Source of the DNA: an uncultured Alistipes sp.
Lineage (GTDB): Bacteria > Bacteroidota > Bacteroidia > Bacteroidales > Rikenellaceae
Direction: 5' to 3'
DNA: 6,834 nt
Assembly (NCBI GenBank): GCA_900550925.1
Contig: URTU01000094.1
Location: forward strand, 1-6,834
Shown here: in pieces, positions 1 to 5,988 of the stretch
Numbering within the stretch: the stretch's first letter is position 1
Layout: each line of letters starts with the position of its first letter
Position numbers and translations under genes: made by a program
The notes under the pieces: generated by a model
What the model was told of the DNA's origin: nothing
What the model saw: the letters and a program-made list of their open reading frames with translations, nothing else
Databases searched by the model: none

Positions 1-1172
1 ACCAGCATCTGCCCATCACCGAACCGCAGTCGCGGACGCAGGTGGCCACGCTCGAGGCGAATTGCCGCCGCCACGGGATCGAATGTTTCTCGCTGGGCAA
101 CCCCAATCACGGAATCGTACACATCGTCGGGCCCCAGCTGGGACTCACGCAGCCCGGGATGACGATCGTCTGCGGCGACAGCCACACCTCGACCCACGGC
201 GCATTGGGAGCCGTTGCATTCGGCATCGGCACCACGGAGGTGGAGATGGTACTGGCAAGCCAGTGCATCATCCAGACCAAACCCAAGAGCATGCGCATAA
301 CGATCGACGGCAAGCTGGGCCGCGGTGTCGAAGCCAAAGACCTGATACTCTATGTAATATCGAAACTTACGGCAGCTGGCGGAACGGGATATTTCATCGA
401 GTATGCCGGCGAAGCGATCCGCTCGCTCTCGATGGAGGGGCGCATGACCGTCTGCAACATGAGCATCGAGTGCGGTGCCCGCGGTGGGCTGATCGCCCCC
501 GACCAGACCACGTTCGACTATCTGAAAGGCCGTCCGAGAGCCCCGAAGGGCGAGGCCTGGGACCGTGCCGTCGAACAGTGGAAAACGCTTTACAGCGATC
601 CCGATGCACACTTCGATGCCGAACTGCATTTCGATGCCGCCGACATACAGCCAATGATAACCTACGGCACCAATCCCGGAATGGGAATGGAGATCACAGG
701 AACGATTCCGGCCGACTGCGACCAGAAGGCTCTCGAATACATGGGATTCGCTTCGGGCGAGAAGATGCTGGGCAAACCGGTCGACTATGTCTTCGTGGGG
801 AGTTGCACAAACGGCCGTATCGAAGATCTGCGCCGTTTCACCGAACTGGTTTCCGGTCACCGCAAGGCCGACAATGTCATCGCCTGGATTGTTCCCGGAT
901 CGAAGGAGGTCGAGGCGATGGCCCATGCCGAAGGTCTCGACAAACGACTTGCGGAGGCTGGTTTCGAACTGCGTCAGCCGGGCTGTTCGGCCTGCCTGGC
1001 CATGAATGCCGACAAGATTCCGGCCGGCAAGTATGCCGTATCGACCTCAAACCGCAACTTCGAGGGTCGGCAGGGCCCCGGCGCACGGACCATGCTGTCG
1101 GGAATTGCCGTGGCTGCCGCGGCTGCCGTGACGGGTCGCATAACCGATCCGCGAGAGATTTTCAAACTGTAA
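1..1172 (+). CDS. leuC: 3-isopropylmalate dehydratase large subunit (5'-truncated)
   Basis: Large subunit of isopropylmalate isomerase. With LeuD it interconverts 2- and 3-isopropylmalate using a [4Fe-4S] cluster, in the cytoplasm. The frame is open from base 3 and gives 389 residues to the TAA stop. LeuC is usually about 465 residues, so roughly the first 75-80 are outside the window. The GTG at 42 is an internal valine codon, not a start, because conserved sequence (QHLPITEP) precedes it. Visible signatures are CGDSHTSTHGA near base 172, SMEGRMTVCNM near 430, GSCTNGR with its cluster cysteine at 804-806, PGCSACLAMN with the other two cluster cysteines at 984-986 and 993-995, and TSNRNFEGRQG near 1040. 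All three cluster cysteines are present. It begins the operon portion seen here, 13 nt before leuD. The same enzyme could hydrate and dehydrate citramalate/citraconate for isoleucine synthesis, which fits the synthase gene downstream. Confidence 0.97.
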   Translation, partial: QHLPITEPQSRTQVATLEANCRRHGIECFSLGNPNHGIVHIVGPQLGLTQPGMTIVCGDSHTSTHGALGAVAFGIGTTEVEMVLASQCIIQTKPKSMRITIDGKLGRGVEAKDLILYVISKLTAAGGTGYFIEYAGEAIRSLSMEGRMTVCNMSIECGARGGLIAPDQTTFDYLKGRPRAPKGEAWDRAVEQWKTLYSDPDAHFDAELHFDAADIQPMITYGTNPGMGMEITGTIPADCDQKALEYMGFASGEKMLGKPVDYVFVGSCTNGRIEDLRRFTELVSGHRKADNVIAWIVPGSKEVEAMAHAEGLDKRLAEAGFELRQPGCSACLAMNADKIPAGKYAVSTSNRNFEGRQGPGARTMLSGIAVAAAAAVTGRITDPREIFKL

Positions 1173-1185
1173 ACACGCTACGATC

Positions 1186-1782
1186 ATGTCCATACCGAAA
1201 TTCACAAAACTCGTTTCGCCGGCCGTGGCCATCGAAACCGAGAACATTGATACCGACCAGATAATACCGGCCCGATTCCTCAAGGCCGTCGAACGAAAGG
1301 GATTCGGCGACAACCTCTTCTACGACTGGCGCTACGACAAACAGGGCCAGCCGCGTCCCGATTTCCCGCTCAACCGTGCTGACGGCCGTGCGAAGATCCT
1401 CGTCGCAGGAGACAACTTCGGTTGCGGCTCCTCGCGCGAACATGCCGCATGGGCGATTTTCGACTACGGCTTCCGGGCTGTGGTATCGAGTTCGTTCGCC
1501 GACATATTCCGCAACAACGCCCTAAACATCGGGCTGCTGCCGGTAAAGGTGAGCCGCGAAATGCTCGCCGAGATATTCGCAACGATAAAGGCTGACCCCG
1601 ATGCACAGTTCGAGATCGACCTCGCCGAAAAACGTATCTCGACCCCCGCAACCGGCCGCAGCGAAACCTTCGAAATCGATGCTTACAAGCAGAAATGCCT
1701 GATGAGAGGATTCGACGATGTAGACTTCCTCTGCAGCATATCGGATCAGATAGCCGCTTTCGAGGCGTCGCGGAAGAACTAA
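1186..1782 (+). CDS. leuD: 3-isopropylmalate dehydratase small subunit
   Basis: Small subunit of isopropylmalate isomerase. It forms the swivelling aconitase-like domain that closes over the LeuC active site. The product is 198 residues, the normal length for a bacterial LeuD. Visible motifs are NIDTDQIIPARFLK (residues 20-33), the substrate-binding loop GDNFGCGSSREHA (75-87) and SSFADIFRNNALNIGLLPV (102-120). The ATG at 1186 is chosen because the protein then begins MSIPKFTKL just before the conserved N-terminal block. No Shine-Dalgarno sequence is visible, which is usual in Bacteroidota. It lies 13 nt after leuC and 13 nt before the synthase gene, so co-transcription is very likely. Nothing is missing or out of frame. 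Confidence 0.97.
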   Translation: MSIPKFTKLVSPAVAIETENIDTDQIIPARFLKAVERKGFGDNLFYDWRYDKQGQPRPDFPLNRADGRAKILVAGDNFGCGSSREHAAWAIFDYGFRAVVSSSFADIFRNNALNIGLLPVKVSREMLAEIFATIKADPDAQFEIDLAEKRISTPATGRSETFEIDAYKQKCLMRGFDDVDFLCSISDQIAAFEASRKN

Positions 1783-1795
1783 CCGGTCCCGACAT

Positions 1796-3337
1796 ATGAA
1801 TGCATCTGTCGAAATAATGGACACCACGCTGCGCGACGGTGAACAGACCTCGGGCGTGGCGTTCAATGCCCACGAGAAGCTGTCGATAGCACGGCTGCTT
1901 CTCGAGGAGTTGCATGTCAACCGCATCGAGATCGCCTCGGCCCGCGTCTCCAACGGCGAACAGCAGGCCGTCCGACGTATTGCCGACTGGGCCGCCGCAA
2001 AGGGTTACACAGACCGTATCGAGGCGCTCGGCTTCATCGACGGCGGAGTTTCGGTCAACTGGCTCTACGAGGCCGGCTGCCGCGTCATCAACCTGCTCTC
2101 AAAAGGGTCGCTGAAACATTGCCAGGAGCAGCTGCACCGCACCCCCGAGCAACACATTGCCGACATACGCGATTCGATCGACCGGACCGTCTCGCGCGGG
2201 ATGAAGGTCAACCTCTATCTCGAGGACTGGTCAAACGGAATGCTCCACTCGCCCGAATATGTCTATACGATGCTCGACGCCCTGTCGGATGCCCCGATCG
2301 AGCGTTTCATGTGTCCCGATACGCTCGGAATACTCGACCCGTACGACACCGAACGCTTCTGCCGAGAGCTGATACAGCGATATCCGGGCAAACGGTTCGA
2401 TTTCCACGCCCACAACGACTACGACCTCGCCGTAGCCAATACTGCAGCCGCCGTGCGGGCCGGATTCTCGGGCGTTCACGTCACCGTCAACGGACTCGGA
2501 GAACGTGCCGGCAATGCCCCGCTTTCGAGTACGGTAGCCGTACTGCACGACCGCCTGCACTGCCGCACCACCATCGACGAACAAAACATAAACCGCGTCA
2601 GCCGTATCGTCGAGACATACACCGGCATACGCATTCCGGCAAACCGCCCCATCGTCGGCGACAACGTCTTCACGCAGTGTGCGGGCATCCACGCCGACGG
2701 TGACAACAAAAGCAACCTCTATTACAACGAACTGCTTCCCGAACGGTTCGGGCGCGTCCGCGAGTATGCCCTGGGCAAGACCTCCGGAAAGGCAAACATA
2801 CGTAAGAATCTCGAAGCTCTGGGAATAGAACTCGACGAGGAGTCGATGCGCAAGGTGACCGAACGCGTCGTCGAACTGGGCGACAAGAAGGAGCAGGTGA
2901 CGGCCGAAGACCTGCCATATATCATTGCCGACGTGCTGCGCCACGACCAGATCGAAAATCCGGTCCGGATCCTCAACTACAACCTCTCGCTCTCGCAGGG
3001 GCTGCGGCCGGTCGCAACGCTCAAGATCGAGATCAACGGCCATGAGTACGAGCAGACCTCAACCGGCGACGGCCAGTACGATGCCTTCATGCGGGCACTG
3101 CGCCAGATCTACAAGCACCAGCTTGGCTGCCGCTTCCCGATGCTGCGCAACTATACCGTCTCGATCCCGCCGGGCGGCCGTACGGATGCCTTCGTGCAGA
3201 CGATCATCACGTGGGAGCTCGACGGCAAGGAGTTCAAGACCCGCGGTCTCGATGCCGACCAGACCGAGGCGGCAATCAAGGCAACAATAAAAATGCTGAA
3301 TATAATCGAAACAACACATAAAGACAATGAATGCTAA
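1796..3337 (+). CDS. cimA: Probable (R)-citramalate synthase (LeuA/CimA family, with C-terminal regulatory domain)
   Basis: DRE-TIM metallolyase-type synthase that condenses acetyl-CoA with a 2-oxoacid. The catalytic barrel covers about residues 4-270: MDTTLRDGEQT (8-18) with D9, R13, D14 and E16; metal ligands H204 and H206 in HAHND; and N240 in GERAGN. A linker with GIHADG (298-302) follows. A LeuA-type dimer/allosteric domain occupies about 388-505 (TSTGDGQYDA, IPPGGRTDAF, DQTEAAI). The family is certain; the substrate is inferred. From memory of the Leptospira interrogans citramalate synthase structure, pocket residues R16, D17, L81, L104, Y144, E146, T179 and Y312 line up at a constant offset of 3 with R13, D14, L78, L101, Y141, E143, T176 and Y309. 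2-Isopropylmalate synthases have a small residue (serine) at the Tyr141 position. The isoleucine-site pair Y430/D431 would match Y428/D429. This favours pyruvate as substrate and feedback by isoleucine. The alternative is a second 2-isopropylmalate synthase, the label such genes often receive. The last 11 nt overlap leuB. Confidence 0.75.
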   Translation: MNASVEIMDTTLRDGEQTSGVAFNAHEKLSIARLLLEELHVNRIEIASARVSNGEQQAVRRIADWAAAKGYTDRIEALGFIDGGVSVNWLYEAGCRVINLLSKGSLKHCQEQLHRTPEQHIADIRDSIDRTVSRGMKVNLYLEDWSNGMLHSPEYVYTMLDALSDAPIERFMCPDTLGILDPYDTERFCRELIQRYPGKRFDFHAHNDYDLAVANTAAAVRAGFSGVHVTVNGLGERAGNAPLSSTVAVLHDRLHCRTTIDEQNINRVSRIVETYTGIRIPANRPIVGDNVFTQCAGIHADGDNKSNLYYNELLPERFGRVREYALGKTSGKANIRKNLEALGIELDEESMRKVTERVVELGDKKEQVTAEDLPYIIADVLRHDQIENPVRILNYNLSLSQGLRPVATLKIEINGHEYEQTSTGDGQYDAFMRALRQIYKHQLGCRFPMLRNYTVSIPPGGRTDAFVQTIITWELDGKEFKTRGLDADQTEAAIKATIKMLNIIETTHKDNEC

Positions 3338-4394
3338 AATAGCTCTTCTGGCCGGCGACGGCATAGGCCCCGAAATCGTCGGCGAAGCGGTCAAGGTACT
3401 CGATGCGGTAGCCGCACGCTTCTCGCACACCTTTACATACGAATCGGCACCGGTCGGCGCCGCAGCAATCGACCTCACCGGCGATCCATATCCCGAATCA
3501 ACCCACAACGTATGCCTGTCGGCCGACGCCGTACTGTTCGGCGCCATCGGCGACCCAAAATACGACAACGACCCCACGGCCAAGGTACGTCCCGAACAGG
3601 GCCTGCTGCGGATGCGCAAATCGCTCGGGCTGTTTGCCAACGTCCGTCCCATATCGCTGTTCGCATCGCTCGTCGACCGCTCTCCTCTCAAACGCGAGGT
3701 AGTCGAGGGTACCGACTTCATCTGCCTGCGCGAGTTAACCAGCGGCATCTACTTCGGACGTCCGCAGGGCCGCAGCGAAGATGGTGACCGTGCATTCGAT
3801 ACATGTACCTATACCCGCGAGGAGATCGAACGGATCATCCGGCTCGGATTCAACATGGCCATGGGCCGGCGCAAACAGTTGACCGTGGTCGACAAGGCCA
3901 ATGTCCTCGAAACCTCACGGCTGTGGCGCGAAACCGCACAGCGAATCGCCCCCGAATACCCCGATGTGAAACTCGAATTCATGTTCGTCGACAACGCCGC
4001 CATGCAGATCATCCGGCAGCCGAGCCATTTCGACGTGATCGTCACCGAAAACATGTTCGGCGACATCCTCACCGATGAAGCCAGTGTCATCTGCGGGTCG
4101 CTCGGCATGATGCCGTCGGCGTCGCTCGGATCCGAAACTGCGCTTTTCGAACCCATTCACGGCTCCTATCCGCAGGCGGCCGGGAAGAACATCGCAAACC
4201 CGATGGCTACGATCCTCTCCGCGGCAATGCTGCTCGAACATCTCGGCCTCAATGAAGAGGGTGCTGCGGTACGTGCAGCCGTCGATACCGCCCTGAAACA
4301 GGGTGTCGTAACCGAAGACCTGGCCGAAAACGGTGCCCGAAGCTATTCGACCACCGAAGTCGGAGAGTTTATCTGCAAGGCGATCGGAAAATAG
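3327..4394 (+). CDS. leuB: 3-isopropylmalate dehydrogenase
   Basis: Cytoplasmic oxidative decarboxylase converting 3-isopropylmalate to 2-oxoisocaproate with NAD. It can also act on 3-methylmalate to give 2-oxobutyrate if the upstream citramalate route is real. The length of 355 residues is normal. Motifs are GDGIGPE (10-16), the substrate arginines R97, R107 and R135, RELTSGIYFG (135-144) with catalytic Y142, K190 in VDKANVLE, and metal aspartates D222, D246 and D250 (FGDILTDE), then SLGMMPSASLG (258-268). Two departures from the Thermus-type sequence are visible. The usual RELTGG is RELTSG (Ser139). The cofactor loop reads HGSYPQAAGK (278-287), with Gln283 where Thermus Asp278 holds the NAD ribose. 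I recall HGSYPQ in other Bacteroidota, so it may be a lineage trait. The ATG at 3327 lies inside the end of the previous gene (11-nt overlap); the other nearby ATG (3331) meets a stop within four codons. The region before the start is A/T-rich with no Shine-Dalgarno sequence. Confidence 0.96.
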   Translation: MNAKIALLAGDGIGPEIVGEAVKVLDAVAARFSHTFTYESAPVGAAAIDLTGDPYPESTHNVCLSADAVLFGAIGDPKYDNDPTAKVRPEQGLLRMRKSLGLFANVRPISLFASLVDRSPLKREVVEGTDFICLRELTSGIYFGRPQGRSEDGDRAFDTCTYTREEIERIIRLGFNMAMGRRKQLTVVDKANVLETSRLWRETAQRIAPEYPDVKLEFMFVDNAAMQIIRQPSHFDVIVTENMFGDILTDEASVICGSLGMMPSASLGSETALFEPIHGSYPQAAGKNIANPMATILSAAMLLEHLGLNEEGAAVRAAVDTALKQGVVTEDLAENGARSYSTTEVGEFICKAIGK

Positions 4395-4485
4395 CCTCGA
4401 CCCGCCTCCGAAATTCCCAAAAAGGTGCCGCAAGGTCCCACCCGACAACAAACGGGAGCCGTCACACGCGGGCTGCACAACAATC

Positions 4486-4529
4486 ATACGCCACATGCCT
4501 GTATCCAAAAATGCAGGCATGTGGCGTAT
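4486..4529 (+). terminator. Perfect 16-bp hairpin after leuB, probable leu operon terminator
   Basis: ATACGCCACATGCCTG at 4486-4501 is exactly complementary in reverse to 4514-4529. Two more pairs inside (T4502-G4513 wobble, A4503-T4512) leave an 8-nt A-rich loop. It lies 91 nt after the leuB stop. The following bases, 4530-4550, are T-rich but interrupted (TCTTTTGTTAATTTT) and not a clean uridine run. An intrinsic terminator for the leu operon is the simplest reading. Because the 3' arm overlaps the next promoter, an operator or other regulatory role is also possible. Confidence 0.7.
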
Positions 4530-4551
4530 TCAGAATCTTTTGTTAATTTTG
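4520..4551 (+). promoter_or_regulatory. Bacteroidota-type promoter for the GNAT-HAD pair
   Basis: TAATTTTG at 4544-4551 matches the Bacteroidota primary-sigma -7 consensus TAnnTTTG exactly. Twenty bases upstream, TGTG at 4520-4523 is a three-of-four match to the -33 TTTG element. Transcription would be expected to start around 4556-4558, giving a very short leader of about 15 nt before the ATG at 4572. The -33-like element lies inside the 3' arm of the preceding hairpin. This is the only convincing promoter I can see in the window. Confidence 0.6.
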
Positions 4552-4571
4552 TGCCGGAAATCTGCACAACG

Positions 4572-5087
4572 ATGTATTTTCGCCCCTCGACAACATCCGA
4601 TCTGGAACCAATCATGGCCATAATCCGCCAGGCCCAGGAGAACTTCCGCCGAAACGGCATCGACCAGTGGCAAAACGGATACCCGAATGAAACGGTTATC
4701 CTCGCCGATATCGACGCCCGCAGAGGCTATGTGGTCTGCAATGACGAGGACCGGATAATAGCCACAGCAATGGTTACGTTCGACGGCGACCCGAACTACC
4801 GCGTCATCTACGGCGGAGAGTGGATCACCGATGGCCGGTCATACGCCGCCATACACCGTATCGCCGTCTCCGAATCGCTCAAATGCTCTGGCATCGCAAC
4901 CTTCATCATCCGGCAGGTCGAACAGATGTGCCGGCAACGCAAGTGCCCCAGCATCCGCATCGACACCCATCGCATGAATATCCCCATGCAGCGCCTCACG
5001 GCCAAATGCGGATTCGTCCGGTGCGGAATAATCCATCTGGCCGACGGCGCCGAACGCCTCGCATACGAAAAAATAATCGAACAATGA
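4572..5087 (+). CDS. GNAT family N-acetyltransferase
   Basis: Predicted cytoplasmic acetyl-CoA-dependent acyltransferase of the GNAT fold, 171 residues. The N-terminal part FRPSTTSDLEPIMAIIRQA (3-21) and DQWQNGYPNE (31-40) are typical of a group of small GNATs common in Bacteroidota and Firmicutes. Motif A is IHRIAVSESLKCSGIA (94-109). Its pyrophosphate loop reads K104-x-x-G107-x-A109, with lysine where Gln or Arg is more usual. Motif B carries DTHRMN (131-136) and KCGF (145-148), and the protein ends with the expected LAYEK. The ATG at 4572 is chosen because the family N-terminus begins there and it follows the promoter by about 20 nt. The frame stays open upstream to 4425, but that stretch runs through the terminator hairpin and has no family resemblance. 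The gene overlaps the next by 4 nt. The acceptor substrate is unknown and the sequence does not reveal it. Confidence 0.9.
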   Translation: MYFRPSTTSDLEPIMAIIRQAQENFRRNGIDQWQNGYPNETVILADIDARRGYVVCNDEDRIIATAMVTFDGDPNYRVIYGGEWITDGRSYAAIHRIAVSESLKCSGIATFIIRQVEQMCRQRKCPSIRIDTHRMNIPMQRLTAKCGFVRCGIIHLADGAERLAYEKIIEQ

Positions 5088-5869
5088 TAAAAGCCGTATT
5101 CTTCGATATCGACGGCACCCTGGTCAGTTTCAAGACCCACGCCGTACCGCAATCGACACTCGACGCAATAGCTGAACTCCGAAAACGAAACATCAAGATA
5201 TTTCTGGCTACCGGCCGCCTGATCACCCAGACACAGGTCGTCGACCGAATAGAGTTCGACGGATACATCACCCTGAACGGATGTTGCTGTCTGGCCGGCG
5301 ACCGCCGCACAATCATCCATCACGATCTGATTCCGCAGTGCGACCTCGAAACCATAGTAGACTATCTCGAACGTGAAGGCAACCCGTTCCCGTGTTCATT
5401 CATGGATGACCATCACACCACGATCAACTTCGTTGACGACCGTGTCAGAGAGGTATGGGGCGCAATCGACATTCCCGTTCCGCAGGTCGAGGATCCGCGC
5501 ACGACAATCAAACGCGATATCTATCAGGCAAACATATATGTCGACCCCGATCAGGATCAACATATCATCGATACACTGTTCAAACATTGCGAATCGAGCC
5601 GCTGGCACCCCATGTTCGCCGACATAAACCGGCGCGGTGTGAGCAAACGCAGCGGCATCGACCACCTGCTCGAATACTACGGCATTCCGCTCGACCAGAC
5701 AATGGCCTTCGGTGACGGCGGAAACGACATCCAGATGCTCGAACATGTACATTTAGGTGTTGCCATGGGGAATGCGGTCGATTCGGCCAAGCAGGCGGCG
5801 GATTACGTAACCGACCCGGTCGACGATGACGGAATAAGCAATGCCCTCTACCGGTTGGGTGTACTATGA
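5084..5869 (+). CDS. Cof-type HAD-IIB family phosphatase
   Basis: Haloacid dehalogenase superfamily hydrolase of the Cof type, 261 residues, predicted to be a Mg-dependent cytoplasmic phosphatase of small phosphorylated metabolites such as sugar phosphates or flavin or pyridoxal phosphates. The four HAD motifs are present: FFDIDGTL (6-13) with nucleophile D8 and acid/base D10; T43 in ATGR (42-45); K188 in SKRSGI; and GDGGND (210-215) with D211 and D215. The region between about 80 and 185 is the C2-type cap that sets substrate choice. The C-terminal GVAMGNAVDSAKQAADYVT block (225-243) is typical of the family. The start is the ATG at 5084, which shares ATGA with the stop of the acetyltransferase gene, so translation is probably coupled. 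The same frame is open further upstream but there only shadows the acetyltransferase. A run of three cysteines (67-69) sits in the conserved ITLNG segment. The substrate cannot be assigned. Confidence 0.93.
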   Translation: MIKAVFFDIDGTLVSFKTHAVPQSTLDAIAELRKRNIKIFLATGRLITQTQVVDRIEFDGYITLNGCCCLAGDRRTIIHHDLIPQCDLETIVDYLEREGNPFPCSFMDDHHTTINFVDDRVREVWGAIDIPVPQVEDPRTTIKRDIYQANIYVDPDQDQHIIDTLFKHCESSRWHPMFADINRRGVSKRSGIDHLLEYYGIPLDQTMAFGDGGNDIQMLEHVHLGVAMGNAVDSAKQAADYVTDPVDDDGISNALYRLGVL

Positions 5870-5871
5870 CA

Positions 5872-5913
5872 CAAGAGTGCCGGCCCTTTTCGCAGGGTCG
5901 GCACTCGCTCTTG
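5872..5913. terminator. Hairpin between convergent genes, probable bidirectional terminator
   Basis: AGTGCCGGCCCT at 5876-5887 pairs with 5894-5905 over 12 bp (one G-U wobble) around the 6-nt loop TTTCGC. CAAG (5872-5875) can add four outer pairs with CTTG (5910-5913) across a bulge. It begins three bases after the HAD stop codon. Neither side has a strong uridine run, so termination efficiency is uncertain. Its position between genes that face each other suggests it serves both strands. Confidence 0.65.
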
Positions 5914-5934
5914 ATTCAATTATCCAATCATATT

Positions 5935-5968
5935 AATTACCGTAGCCCACGCCTGAGGGGCGGTAATT
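5935..5968 (-). terminator. Second hairpin, possible terminator of the phosphatase gene
   Basis: AATTACCG at 5935-5942 is perfectly complementary in reverse to CGGTAATT at 5961-5968 (8 bp). CCC (5946-5948) can pair with GGG (5958-5960) above a small bulge. It lies 20 nt past the alkaline phosphatase stop codon. Read on the minus strand, the bases after it are A/T-rich (AATATGATT) but contain no uridine tract. A terminator role is the likeliest reading from position and shape; a chance palindrome is possible. Confidence 0.4.
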
Positions 5969-5988
5969 TCTCACAGCAGACTGCGCGA

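Noticed and set aside
42..44. GTG as the start of leuC
   Set aside because: Conserved LeuC sequence continues upstream in frame to the window edge, so the gene is truncated and does not start here.
1370..1953. Minus-strand open frames of 181 and 143 codons across leuD and the start of the synthase gene
   Set aside because: They overlap well-supported genes and have arginine/serine-rich compositions typical of shadow frames, with no motif.
2231..3043. 270-codon open frame on the minus strand inside the synthase gene
   Set aside because: It lies wholly within a strongly conserved enzyme gene, its translation shows no recognisable domain, and GC-rich codon use readily produces antisense open frames.
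1796..3340. Both the synthase and leuB genes begin ATGAATGC (N-terminus Met-Asn-Ala)
   Set aside because: Eight shared bases at two starts, with no similarity beyond them, is most simply coincidence plus a common start-codon context.
4441..4456. Small CCCG/CGGG inverted repeat in the leuB-GNAT gap
   Set aside because: A four-base stem around an 8-nt loop in GC-rich DNA is expected by chance.
3915..4520. 201-codon minus-strand open frame from leuB through the leuB-GNAT gap
   Set aside because: It runs through the leu operon terminator hairpin and has no promoter or family signature; most of it mirrors leuB.
4425..4571. Upstream extension of the GNAT gene
   Set aside because: The added 49 residues come from the terminator hairpin and promoter region and do not resemble the family; ATG 4572 fits the family N-terminus.
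4820..5083. Upstream extension of the HAD gene by 88 codons
   Set aside because: It lies inside the acetyltransferase gene in another frame, is rich in Arg, His and Pro, and the HAD fold begins exactly at the ATG at 5084.
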